Shown: positions 16,409 through 24,573 of the stretch, piece after piece
Numbering within the stretch: the stretch's first letter is position 1
Layout: every line of letters starts with the position of its first letter
NCBI GenBank assembly: GCA_041674265.1
Contig: JBAYWC010000029.1
Location: 1 to 26,572 of the forward strand
Direction: 5' to 3'
Origin: QYQL01 sp041674265
Lineage (GTDB): Bacteria; Verrucomicrobiota; Verrucomicrobiia; Chthoniobacterales; Terrimicrobiaceae
Length of the DNA: 26,572 bases
Made by a program: the position numbers and the translations under genes
Notes under the pieces: model-generated
Seen by the model: only the letters and a program-made list of their open reading frames with translations
What the model was told of the DNA's origin: nothing
Databases searched by the model: none

Positions 16409-16438
16409 GGAACGCGATGGCGATGGTCGCTTGCAAGT

Positions 16439-17356
16439 CTATCCCCCCGAGGCAAGCCAGCGTTCGGCATCGATGGCCGCGGCGCATCCCTGCCCGGCGG
16501 CCGTGATCGCCTGGCGATACACGTGGTCCGCGACATCGCCCGCGGCAAAGACCCCGGGAATATTTGTCCCGGTCCCATGTTTCTGGACCAGGTAACCGTT
16601 TTCGTCGGTCGCAAGGATGCCGCGGAAGGCGGATGTGTTCGGCTCATGGCCGATGGCGACAAAAACACATTTGACCTCGAGGTCGCTCTCGGAAGCGTTC
16701 CTGGTGTCCCGCAGGCGGACGCCCCGCACTTCGCCGGCCGCATCGGTGAGGAATGCCGAGACCGTGGAATTCCAGAGCGGCTTGATCTTGGGATTCGCCA
16801 GGGCGCGGTCGGCCATGATTTTTGAAGCGCGCAGAGTGTCCCTGCGGTGGATCAGGTAGACCGTGGAGGCAAAGCGCGTGAGAAAGGTGGCTTCCTCGCA
16901 GGCGGAGTCTCCCCCCCCCACCACGCATACCGGAACATCCCTGTAAAAGGCCCCGTCGCAGGTGGCGCAGGATGTCAGCCCGTGGCCGATCAGCGCGGAT
17001 TCCCCCTCGAGGCCGATATAGCGGGGCGATGCGCCGCTCGCAACGATGATCGCGCGCGCCTCGATCCACTCGCCGTCCACCTTGAGCCGGTGGGGGGTGC
17101 CCGGCTCAAATTCCTCCACGACGCCGTAACGGAAACGGGCTCCGAATTTCTCCGCCTGCCGGTGAATGAGCATGATCAGATCCGGCCCCTCGATGCCCTC
17201 GGGAAAACCGGGAAAATTTTCCACGGCGGTCGTGGTCGTGAGCTGGCCGCCCGGCATCCGTCCTTCCAAAACAAGCGGGGAGAGGTTTGCGCGGGCCGTA
17301 TAAATGGCGGCAGTCAGCCCGGCGCATCCCGTGCCGACAATGATCACGTTTTCCAT
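16439..17356 (-). CDS. trxB: Thioredoxin reductase (NADPH)
   Basis: A 305-residue low-molecular-weight flavoprotein that passes electrons from NADPH through FAD to thioredoxin. The FAD motif is GTGCAGLTAA (8-17), with Cys11 where a proline is usual. The redox-active pair is Cys130/Cys133 in SCATCDGAFY, the NADPH motif is GGGDSACEEA (147-156), and phosphate-binding HRRDTLRASK follows. The C-terminal FAD segment is GVFAAGDVAD. Length and domain order are standard. It is the last gene of a run with adk, a small zinc-ribbon gene and the thioesterase gene, 52 bases after the latter. Confidence 0.95.
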   Translation of the reverse strand: MENVIIVGTGCAGLTAAIYTARANLSPLVLEGRMPGGQLTTTTAVENFPGFPEGIEGPDLIMLIHRQAEKFGARFRYGVVEEFEPGTPHRLKVDGEWIEARAIIVASGASPRYIGLEGESALIGHGLTSCATCDGAFYRDVPVCVVGGGDSACEEATFLTRFASTVYLIHRRDTLRASKIMADRALANPKIKPLWNSTVSAFLTDAAGEVRGVRLRDTRNASESDLEVKCVFVAIGHEPNTSAFRGILATDENGYLVQKHGTGTNIPGVFAAGDVADHVYRQAITAAGQGCAAAIDAERWLASGG

Positions 17357-17408
17357 AGAACCGGGAAGTAAACACGAACTCCGCCCCGCGCGAAAACATT
17401 AATTCGCA

Positions 17409-17846
17409 TCACCCGCCCAAAGCCAGCGACGCCGGAAATGCCGCCGGCAGGCGGACCGGGCGGCCCTCCGGCATCTTCACCAGGGCCAGCGCCTGGCGGC
17501 ACTTGACGAGAAGCGCCCCGTCCGACGGCCGGATCACCTCGAACTCGACCCAGAAGCGGATGCCGCTCCATTCCACAATCCGACCGTCAACACGAAGCTC
17601 GTCACCGAGCCGGGCGGGCCGTTTGTAATCGATCTCCGTGCGCGTGACGACGGGATGGATTCCGGTGCGCTCGATCTCCCGGAAGCTCAGGCCCATCTGG
17701 ATCGCAAGAAACGTCCGGGCGGTTTCAATGAACCGGAGGTAAACGATGTTGTGAACGACCCCTCCCGCGTCCGTATCGAAATACATCACGCGGATGTCGG
17801 TCGAGATCCGGCATTGGTCGGGCACCTTCATGTCCTTGACAGGCAT
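17409..17846 (-). CDS. Acyl-CoA thioesterase, YbgC/4-hydroxybenzoyl-CoA thioesterase family
   Basis: A 145-residue hotdog-fold thioesterase. The active-site stretch YFDTDAGGVVHNIVYLRFIE (22-41) is the family signature, with Asp24/Asp26 at the catalytic region, and TEIDYKRPARLGDEL is the second conserved block. YbgC proteins hydrolyse short or long acyl-CoA and are often linked to the Tol-Pal envelope system, but no tol gene is present here. ATG 17846 has GAGG at a good distance (TTTGAGGAA before ATG). The start is four bases past the stop of the upstream small zinc-ribbon gene, indicating an operon. Confidence 0.88.
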   Translation of the reverse strand: MPVKDMKVPDQCRISTDIRVMYFDTDAGGVVHNIVYLRFIETARTFLAIQMGLSFREIERTGIHPVVTRTEIDYKRPARLGDELRVDGRIVEWSGIRFWVEFEVIRPSDGALLVKCRQALALVKMPEGRPVRLPAAFPASLALGG

Positions 17847-17850
17847 TTCC

Positions 17851-18093
17851 TCAAAGCGGGCCGCGAATTTCCCGGGGCCTTCTCCCCATCCGGCGCGGAC
17901 GGGGAGCCACGGGCGCCATCCGCTCGCCGGCGGTCACCTCGCGTTGCCCCAGCGAGGAAGCGCACCCGGTGCAAAGGTAGTCGAAAATTTCCTTGTCCGG
18001 GAGCACGAGGAGCAGTTTTTCGCGGACCGGCATGGCTTTTTGGCACTTGTTGCAGTAGAGCGACGACGCGCGGAAACTTTCGAACTGTTGCAT
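17851..18093 (-). CDS. Small zinc-ribbon-like protein
   Basis: An 80-residue protein of unknown function. Two CxxC pairs, Cys14/Cys17 (LYCNKCQKAMP) and Cys41/Cys44 (YLCTGCASSLGQ), spaced by 23 residues, form a likely zinc ribbon. The C-terminal third is rich in Arg and Pro (VAPRPRRMGRRPREIRG) and could contact nucleic acid; this is inference. It starts five bases after the adk stop and ends four bases before the thioesterase start, so it is very likely translated as part of that operon. It is a real gene rather than a shadow because the opposite-strand frames lack recognisable content and the spacing on both sides is operon-like. Confidence 0.7.
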   Translation of the reverse strand: MQQFESFRASSLYCNKCQKAMPVREKLLLVLPDKEIFDYLCTGCASSLGQREVTAGERMAPVAPRPRRMGRRPREIRGPL

Positions 18094-18098
18094 CGATT

Positions 18099-18746
18099 TC
18101 AGAGGAAGGGGGTTTCCGTGAAATCACCGGGATTTTTGCGGTCTTTCACGATGTGGCTGAGGATGGTTTGGAGGACGACCACCGGGGGCTCGGTGGCATC
18201 CACATGGACGATCAGATCCGGCCCGTAATGATCCAGCAACGGCAGGGATTCCTTCTCGTAGGTATCAAGCCGGCGACGGATCACCTCTTCATTGGCATCG
18301 TCGAGACGGTTGTCCTTCAAGGCCCGCTTCTTGAGACGCGTCACGACTTTGTCCCGATCCGGGCAATTGAGATGGAACACCCGGCGGACATCGATGATAT
18401 CAGCCATAAGCTCGGCCTGTCGGACATTGCGGGGAATCCCATCAAGCACGAGGTAATCGATATCCGGCTTGAAGACGTGGGCCTCCACGGCGTGGCCGAT
18501 GCTCACTTTCCAAAGCTCGACCGTGATTTCATCCGGCACAAGCCGGCCATTGCTCGAGTATTCCAGAAAGGCCCGTCCGATTGGGTTCCGCGTGTCCATG
18601 CGGCGGAAAACATCTCCGCAGGCACAGTGAAAAAACCTGGGGAGTGTGCCGATGGTCATTCCCTGCGTGCCCTTGCCACTCCCGGGGGCTCCGAAGAAGA
18701 GATAGGTGGGGTATTTTGCTGACACAATGCCGCGGAACATAATCAC
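18099..18746 (-). CDS. adk: Adenylate kinase family nucleoside monophosphate kinase (short LID)
   Basis: A P-loop kinase of about 215 residues that transfers phosphate between nucleotides, most likely ATP + AMP to 2 ADP. Visible motifs are FFGAPGSGKGTQ (P-loop), CGDVFRRM (NMP-binding), LVLDGIPRNVRQAE, and DNRLDDANEEVIRRRLDTYE. The last of these directly follows RLKKRAL, so the LID is of the short type seen in eukaryotic cytosolic and UMP/CMP kinases and has no zinc cysteines. The GTG at 18746 is nine bases from a good AGGAG; ATG at 18740 is 15 bases away and is the alternative start. It heads the operon with the zinc-ribbon, thioesterase and trxB genes and diverges from pilB. Confidence 0.87.
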   Translation of the reverse strand: MIMFRGIVSAKYPTYLFFGAPGSGKGTQGMTIGTLPRFFHCACGDVFRRMDTRNPIGRAFLEYSSNGRLVPDEITVELWKVSIGHAVEAHVFKPDIDYLVLDGIPRNVRQAELMADIIDVRRVFHLNCPDRDKVVTRLKKRALKDNRLDDANEEVIRRRLDTYEKESLPLLDHYGPDLIVHVDATEPPVVVLQTILSHIVKDRKNPGDFTETPFL

Positions 18747-18755
18747 GGCGAACCG

Positions 18756-18760
18756 CTCCT
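18756..18760 (-). promoter_or_regulatory. Ribosome binding site deciding the adk start
   Basis: AGGAG on the minus strand lies nine bases before GTG 18746 and 15 before ATG 18740. The spacing favours the GTG. Confidence 0.5.
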
Positions 18761-18792
18761 GCAACCTCGCTGTGAAGATTTCGGGAGAGGCG

Positions 18793-18821
18793 TTGACTTT
18801 GTCGCTTCGCTCCCGTAATCA
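18793..18821 (+). promoter_or_regulatory. Sigma-70-like promoter of the pilB operon
   Basis: TTGACT (18793-18798) and TAATCA (18816-18821) are separated by exactly 17 bases, close to the -35/-10 consensus. Transcription would start near 18828, leaving a leader of about 18 bases before GTG 18846. It lies in the divergent spacer opposite adk. Confidence 0.5.
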
Positions 18822-18845
18822 CAACTCACAACTTTCTCCCAACCG

Positions 18846-20504
18846 GTGGCCCAGAATGAAGATTATATCGTGGAAATCCTGATGGATGTCGGGCTGGTGA
18901 CCCGCACCCAGGTGGAATATGCCCGGGGGCACATGACCGGCCACAGCGTCATCGATTCGCTCATCCACGAGGGATTCATCACCCAGGAAGATGTCGGGCG
19001 CACCCTGGCCGCGCAGAATGGCATGGAGTTCATGGATCTGGCGCAAATCGTCGTTCCGCCGAATATCATCGAGCTGCTGCCCGCCGAGGATGCCAGGCGC
19101 TGGAAGGCGGTTCCCGTCGGCGAGCGGGAGGGAGCGTTGCTCATCGCCATCGGCGATCCCATGGACATGCAGACCATGGACGATCTCGCTTTCAAGCTTC
19201 ACCGCGAGGTCGAATTCGTCTGCGCGACCCCGGATTCCATCCGCAACAGCCTGATCCAGTATTACGGCGGCGACGCGACCGCCACCTTCGGGCAGGAGAT
19301 GGAACTCGGCTCGGAGGAAGCGGGAGCCGACGATGCCCCGATCATCAAAATGGTCTCGCTCCTCCTGGTGGAAGCCTACCAGAACCAGGCGAGCGATATC
19401 CACCTCGAGCCGCTGGAATCGAAATTCCGCGTGCGCTTCCGCATCGACGGGGTGCTCCAGGAAATGCCGAGCCCGCCGAAAAAACTCCAGTCGGCGATGA
19501 TCAGTCGGATCAAGATCATGAGCGGCTCGATGAGCATCGCGGAGAAGCGGCTGCCCCAGGACGGACGCATCCAGATCAAACTCGGAGAGAAAGCGATCGA
19601 CCTGCGCGTCTCGACGATTCCGACCGTTCATGGCGAGAGCGTCGTCATGCGTATTCTCGACAAAACCTCCCTCATGCTCGGATTGCCGGACCTCGGGTTT
19701 CTCTCCGACGACCAGGCCAAATTCGAGAAGCAAATCAACCTGCCGGACGGGATCATCCTGGTCACGGGGCCGACCGGTTCTGGAAAAACCACGACCCTCT
19801 ACGGCTGCCTGAATTACATGAACAAGCCGGACCGGAAGTTGATCACGGTCGAGGATCCGGTCGAATACCAGATGAGCGGCATCAACCAGGTGCCCGTGAA
19901 TGCGAGCATCGGCATGTCTTTCCCCGCCGCCCTCCGCTCGATCCTGCGCCAGGCCCCGAACATCATCATGATCGGCGAGATCCGTGATATGGAGACGGCG
20001 AGCATCGCCACGAACGCCTCGCTCACCGGCCACCTCGTGCTTTCCACCCTCCACACCAACGACGCCCCCAGCGCGATCGCCCGCCTGGTGGATATCGGCA
20101 TCAAGCCTTTTCTGGTGTCCACCTCGGTGCGCTCGGTGCTGGCGCAGCGCCTGGTGAGAAGGTTGTGCCCGAAGTGCAAGGCCCCGGCGGAACTCACGGA
20201 ATACGAGATGAACATGCTCCACATCGATGAAGGGCAGCTCGGTGGCGCGCAGGTCATGCGCCCGGTCGGCTGCGAGCTCTGCCGCGGAAAGGGATACAAG
20301 GGACGCATGGGAATCTTCGAGTTGTTCCTCGTGGATGACGAGGTCCGCAACATGATCAACAACAATGCCTCCACAATCGCCCTGCGCCAGCGGGCGCGCG
20401 AACTCGGAATGCGAACCCTGCGCGAGGATGGCATCCGGAAGGTTCTGGCCGGAATGACGACCGCCGAGGAGGTTCTCACCACCACCATGACCGACCTCGA
20501 CTAA
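18846..20504 (+). CDS. PilB/GspE family assembly ATPase, first copy
   Basis: A 552-residue type II secretion/type IV pilus extension ATPase. An N-terminal GspE/MshEN-like domain (about 1-150: LVTRTQVEYARGHMTGHSVID, FITQEDVGRTLAAQNG) precedes the catalytic core with ASDIHLEPLESKFRVRFRID. Walker A is GPTGSGKTT (308-316), the Asp box is VEDPVEYQMSGINQ, Walker B is NIIMIGEIRDMETA, and the His box is LTGHLVLSTLHTNDAPSA. A CxxC...CxxC zinc site is present (CPKCKAP and CELCRGKGYKGR). The stretch before Walker B reads LRQAPN, where most relatives have LRQDPD. Start is GTG 18846, a few bases after a good promoter. The second copy follows after four bases. Confidence 0.92.
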   Translation: MAQNEDYIVEILMDVGLVTRTQVEYARGHMTGHSVIDSLIHEGFITQEDVGRTLAAQNGMEFMDLAQIVVPPNIIELLPAEDARRWKAVPVGEREGALLIAIGDPMDMQTMDDLAFKLHREVEFVCATPDSIRNSLIQYYGGDATATFGQEMELGSEEAGADDAPIIKMVSLLLVEAYQNQASDIHLEPLESKFRVRFRIDGVLQEMPSPPKKLQSAMISRIKIMSGSMSIAEKRLPQDGRIQIKLGEKAIDLRVSTIPTVHGESVVMRILDKTSLMLGLPDLGFLSDDQAKFEKQINLPDGIILVTGPTGSGKTTTLYGCLNYMNKPDRKLITVEDPVEYQMSGINQVPVNASIGMSFPAALRSILRQAPNIIMIGEIRDMETASIATNASLTGHLVLSTLHTNDAPSAIARLVDIGIKPFLVSTSVRSVLAQRLVRRLCPKCKAPAELTEYEMNMLHIDEGQLGGAQVMRPVGCELCRGKGYKGRMGIFELFLVDDEVRNMINNNASTIALRQRARELGMRTLREDGIRKVLAGMTTAEEVLTTTMTDLD

Positions 20505-20508
20505 CCGT

Positions 20509-22203
20509 ATGGACGCACGACAAGTCACGGATATCTTTGTGGAGCGAGGTCTCCTCACACCGGAGCAGGCGGGAGAATACATCGATCTCGCCGCCAAGGG
20601 AGAAAGCCCCATCGAGCAATTGCTGGTCGAACACCAGGTTGTGGATGAGGAGGGGTTCATCCGGATCATCGCCGATTCCATCGGGGCGGAGGCATACAAC
20701 CTCCAGGAGTTCGTCCCGGACACAACCGTCCTCGGCCTGATTCCCTCCGGCCTCGCCCGCCTGCATGGCGCCATGCCGGTCATGGGCTCGGGGAACACGA
20801 TCATTGTCGCCCTGGCAGACCCGCTCAACCCGCAAACCATCGAGGACTTGAGATTCGCGCTGGGCCGCGAGATCCAGGTGATGGTCGCATTTCCCTCCCG
20901 CGTCACCAACCTCATCCGCCAGCACTATGGGTCGGAGGTCACCAATTTCGACGACATCATCGCCCAGCTCGGCGCCGGTTCGGACCTGGTCGTCACGGAA
21001 GGCGGCGGCGACAGCTTCAATCTCCAGGCCGTCACCGCGGAGGCGAACACCGGCCCGATCATCAAATACGTGGACCTCATCCTCGACAAAGCCATCGCGG
21101 CAAGGGCGAGCGACATCCACTTCGAGCCGTTCGAGACCGAATTCAAAATTCGTTACCGCGTGGACGGCGCGCTTTACGAGATGGATCCGCCGCCCCTCCA
21201 CCTTGCCCTGCCGGTGATCTCCCGCGTGAAGGTGATGTCGAATCTCAACATCGCCGAGCGCCGCCTGCCCCAGGATGGCCGGATTCAAAGAACCATCAAT
21301 GGAAGGCAGGTGGATCTTCGTGTCTCCACCCTGCCCACCACATTCGGCGAGAGCGTGGTGCTGCGCGTTCTCGACCGATCAAGTGTGAATCTCGACTTGG
21401 AAACGCTCGGCGTGCCGGAGAATGTCTACAACTACATCCTTCAGGTCCTTGAAAAACCGAACGGGATCTTCATCGTCACCGGGCCGACCGGTTCCGGAAA
21501 AACCACGACCCTTTATTCCTGCCTCAGGAAGATCAACACGATCGATTCCAAACTTCTGACCGCCGAGGATCCGGTGGAATACGAGATCGACGGGATCATC
21601 CAGGTGCCGATCAACGAGGGAATCGGACTGACCTTCGCCCGCGTTCTCCGGGCGTTTCTCCGCCAGGACCCGGACCGGATTCTTGTCGGCGAGACGCGCG
21701 ACATCGAAACCGCGCAAATCGCCATCCAGGCCTCCCTGACCGGGCACCTGGTTTTCACCACCCTGCACACGAACGACTCGACGGGAGCCGTCACGCGCCT
21801 GGTCGACATGGGGATCGAGCCGTTCCTGATCTCCGCCTCGCTCGAATGCATCCTCGCCCAGCGCCTCATCCGCAAAATCTGCACCAACTGCCGCACCGCC
21901 TACGAGCCGAACGAGCATGTTCTCGCCTCGCTGGGGCTCGGCATCCATGACATCGGGGACAAAAACTTCTTCTACGGAAAAGGCTGCGAATCCTGCAACA
22001 ACACCGGCTACAAGGGCCGCAAGGGCATTTACGAACTCCTGAAAATCTCGGATCCCATCCGCGAAATGATCAACGAGAGGGCTCCCGGCGTTCTCCTGCG
22101 CCAGAAGGCCATCGAACTGGGAATGACCACCCTGCGCGAGGACGGGCTGCGTTCGATCTACGACGGGCTGACCACCATCGAGGAAGTCGTCAAATACACG
22201 TAG
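20509..22203 (+). CDS. PilB/GspE family assembly ATPase, second copy
   Basis: A 564-residue paralogue of the preceding gene, with the same layout: an N-terminal GspE-type domain (LLTPEQAGEYIDLAAKG, VVDEEGFIRIIADSIG), ASDIHFEPFETEFKIRYRVD, Walker A GPTGSGKTT (325-333), AEDPVEYEIDG, LRQDPDRILVGETRDIETA as Walker B (GETRD instead of GEIRD), LTGHLVFTTLHTNDSTGA, and zinc pairs CTNCRTAYEP and CESCNNTGYKGR. Here the LRQDPD box is intact. The copies share near-identical codons around Walker A, consistent with an old tandem duplication. It has no obvious Shine-Dalgarno sequence and is probably translated by reinitiation. Such PilB pairs are known in this bacterial group; which one drives the pilus is unknown. 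Confidence 0.92.
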   Translation: MDARQVTDIFVERGLLTPEQAGEYIDLAAKGESPIEQLLVEHQVVDEEGFIRIIADSIGAEAYNLQEFVPDTTVLGLIPSGLARLHGAMPVMGSGNTIIVALADPLNPQTIEDLRFALGREIQVMVAFPSRVTNLIRQHYGSEVTNFDDIIAQLGAGSDLVVTEGGGDSFNLQAVTAEANTGPIIKYVDLILDKAIAARASDIHFEPFETEFKIRYRVDGALYEMDPPPLHLALPVISRVKVMSNLNIAERRLPQDGRIQRTINGRQVDLRVSTLPTTFGESVVLRVLDRSSVNLDLETLGVPENVYNYILQVLEKPNGIFIVTGPTGSGKTTTLYSCLRKINTIDSKLLTAEDPVEYEIDGIIQVPINEGIGLTFARVLRAFLRQDPDRILVGETRDIETAQIAIQASLTGHLVFTTLHTNDSTGAVTRLVDMGIEPFLISASLECILAQRLIRKICTNCRTAYEPNEHVLASLGLGIHDIGDKNFFYGKGCESCNNTGYKGRKGIYELLKISDPIREMINERAPGVLLRQKAIELGMTTLREDGLRSIYDGLTTIEEVVKYT

Positions 22204-22371
22204 GCGGGTTGCTGCTCATCCCGGGAAATCCGGCGTTGCCAGCACGGTCTTCCCGTGGCCTGAGCCCGCCAAGGGGCGGTTCATCTGGCGGCGGGATCGT
22301 TGGGAAGAAAAACGTCGAATTTCATCCCCTCGGGTTTCTGCTTGGGGAGCAGGGAAAGATCCGATCTGTTG

Positions 22372-23576
22372 ATGAGAAGCCTGGCGATTTTGCGTTTGCC
22401 GGGTGCCGCGGGATCGTCGGCCAGGCCCCCGTCCGGCAGCGACTCCTCCGGCGGATCGGAGGTTCAGGAAAAAGACGTTCCGTTCCCCGATCCCGGAAGC
22501 GAAATTGTCGAGTGGGACGGCAAAAACTGGAACTCCAACAACAACCGGCTCTTCGAGGCGCGCTTTGAAAAATTCCTGAACGAGCCCGAGGCCACGACCG
22601 GGAACGACCGCGACTACAACCGGCTTCTCGCCCAGATCATGGACAAGCTGGCACCGAACAAGATCACGCCGAAGTCCACCGATGAGGCCTTCCATCTCCT
22701 GTCGCAGGCATCACAATTCGACATGGATGCCCACCTCTGCGATGCCATCGCAAACCAGGTCTATTCCGCATGGCTTGCCGAGCGGTCGAACGACCGCCTC
22801 ACGGCCGCCAACCAAAGCCTGGAAAAAGAACGCCAGCGCCTCGAATGGAACAGCCGGATGAGCAGCAAGCCCGGACAACTGAGGGAGAAAAACAAAGAAG
22901 GCGAGACCACGATGCCCGCGGACCAGGCGGAACATGTTCGCCAGCTCACCGTCCGCCAGGCCGAGGTGAACGCCCTTCTCAAGGCAAACCAGTTCAAGCG
23001 GGAAGTCGCCGAGTTCCAGGTGAAGATCGAGTTCCAGGTGCTGATCGTGCAGCATTTCATGCAGCGACGCTTCCAGCATGTGGTGATCGGGACCCAGTTT
23101 TACCGGAGCATCTTCGGCGATGGCGACAGCCTCTTGCGCGTCGGCGGGGACTCGAAGAGCCTCTTCTCGAAGGCGACCGGAATGCCGCCGACCGTCGGGA
23201 CCCTCGACTCGCTCGCAAACGAGGCGATGCGCGATGTCCGCGAGGGCGTGAAAGCTTTCCAGTTTCTCCTGGAGAAAAATGAGCTCGAGAGCGCCACCAA
23301 ACGGCTCGCCGAGACATTCGTCCTCGGAGAATACATGCCGGAAATCCAGACCCTCCCGCGCGACGACAACAAGCTCAACCAGGTCCGTGCCGACCTCACC
23401 ACCAAAGCATCCGATTTCGTGCGCGCCCTCAGGCAGGCCGAGGAGCAGGAGAAAAAAACCAGCTCGGCTCGTCGCTGGCCTGGTATCTGAAGGCCCGGAA
23501 AAATTATCCCGGCAGCGATTTTGCGCGCCAGGGGATCGAGCGGATCAACGTCCGCCTCTTCCCCGACGCGAAATAG
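22372..23576 (+). CDS. Uncharacterised PilB-linked helical protein with an apparent -1 frameshift near its 3' end
   Basis: No function is recognised. ATG 22372 opens a frame with DVPFPDPGSEIVEWDGKNWN, LFEARFEKFLNEPE and long, charged helical stretches (LEKERQRLEWNSRM, LTVRQAEVNALLKANQFKRE), ending at a stop at 23488-23490. Just before that stop, after GAG at a run of seven A (23452-23458), the frame one base back continues naturally as NQLGSSLAWYLKARKNYPGS, then DFARQGIERINVRLFPDAK, to a stop at 23574-23576. This tail looks like a TPR helix pair. With the shift the protein is about 401 residues. Eight A residues would restore the frame. The N terminus has no convincing signal peptide in this frame, and the start is uncertain. 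Position after pilB suggests a pilus or secretion role. Confidence 0.6.
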
Positions 23577-23593
23577 AGCATTTCAGATAAAGA

Positions 23594-23667
23594 TGTAGCC
23601 GGGATATTGTTGTCGCCTCGCTCTGTCGAGGCGTCGGGGCACACGCCGACAGAGCGGCATAGCTACA
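23594..23667. repeat. Hairpin repeat (REP-like) between convergent genes
   Basis: Outer arms TGTAGC (23594-23599) and GCTACA (23662-23667) enclose inner arms CGCTCTGTCG (23619-23628) and CGACAGAGCG (23647-23656). A local alternative hairpin, CGCCTCG/CGAGGCG (23614-23633), competes with the inner pair. ATTTTATT follows the outer arm on the forward strand, so it may also end transcription between the frameshifted gene and folD. It differs in sequence from the repeat at 11813-11912. Confidence 0.6.
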
Positions 23668-23694
23668 ATTTTATTGAAACCGCTCTCCCCCCGG

Positions 23695-24573
23695 TCATCC
23701 GTTGAAGCGCCCGGCGGCGGTAACCGTGTTGGAGAGGAGCATGGCGATGGTCATCGGGCCGACTCCACCGGGCACGGGAGTGATCGCGGAGCAGCGTTCC
23801 GCGACGGCGGCGTAATCGACATCCCCGACAAGGCGGTATCCTTTCGGGCTTGCGGGATCGTCCACGCGGTTGATTCCCACATCGATCACCACAGTCCCCT
23901 CGCGGATATGGTCGGAACCGAGAAAGTTCGGACGTCCGATGGCGGCAATGACAATATCGGCTTCCCGCGTGATGGCCGCCAGATCCCTTGATCGGGAGTG
24001 GGCCACGGTGACGGTCGCATCCCCGCCTGGTCCCTTGCGCATGAGCAGCAGGGCCAGGGGCTTTCCGACAATCATGCTCCGCCCGACGATGACGACCCTG
24101 CGTCCGGATGTCTCGATGCCGGCTTCGGCCAGCAGGCGGATGCAACCCAGCGGGGTACAGGGCACCAATCCGGTTGGGTCATCCATGGCGAGCTTTCCCA
24201 CATTCACCGGATGAAATCCGTCCACATCCTTGCGCGGATCGATCTCCCGGACGATCTCCGCCTCGTTGATGTGAGCGGGCGGGGGGGATTGAACGAGGAT
24301 GCCGTGGACGGACGCGTCGGCGTTCAATTCTTCAACGACCGCAAGGAGCTCGGCCTGGGTCGTCGAGGCGGGAAGTTCCCTTTTGACCGAATGGAATCCG
24401 AGGTCGGCGGCCTTTTTGTCCTTCGAGCGGACATAGGCGCGGGATGCCGGATCATCCCCGACGAGCACCACGGCCAGGCCCGGGCGGATTCCGCGATCAC
24501 GCAGAAGCTCCGAGCGTGTTTTTGTTTCCTCCAAAACTTTGGCCGCAATCGCGGCGCCGTCAATCCGCAGCAT
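23695..24573 (-). CDS. folD: Bifunctional methylenetetrahydrofolate dehydrogenase/methenyltetrahydrofolate cyclohydrolase
   Basis: Interconverts 5,10-methylene-, 5,10-methenyl- and 10-formyl-tetrahydrofolate with NADP. The 292-residue length is normal. The catalytic YVRSKDKKA segment (Tyr47, Lys51) is present, together with GILVQSPPPAHI, DVDGFHPVNVGKL, PCTPLGCIRLL, the nucleotide-binding VGRSMIVGKPLALLLM and the C-terminal PVPGGVGPMTIAMLL. Its first 14 bases overlap the end of the upstream DUF374 gene on the same strand, so the two are cotranscribed. Confidence 0.96.
   Translation of the reverse strand: MLRIDGAAIAAKVLEETKTRSELLRDRGIRPGLAVVLVGDDPASRAYVRSKDKKAADLGFHSVKRELPASTTQAELLAVVEELNADASVHGILVQSPPPAHINEAEIVREIDPRKDVDGFHPVNVGKLAMDDPTGLVPCTPLGCIRLLAEAGIETSGRRVVIVGRSMIVGKPLALLLMRKGPGGDATVTVAHSRSRDLAAITREADIVIAAIGRPNFLGSDHIREGTVVIDVGINRVDDPASPKGYRLVGDVDYAAVAERCSAITPVPGGVGPMTIAMLLSNTVTAAGRFNG

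Noticed and set aside
18819..20915. 698-codon open frame on the minus strand
   Set aside because: It lies opposite the first pilB and part of the second, with His/Asp/Arg-biased composition typical of an antisense shadow.
23449..23460. Classical programmed -1 ribosomal frameshift site
   Set aside because: The A7 run is out of register for an X XXY YYZ heptamer: zero-frame codons are GAG AAA AAA ACC. Transcript slippage or an indel is more likely than dnaX-style ribosomal slipping.
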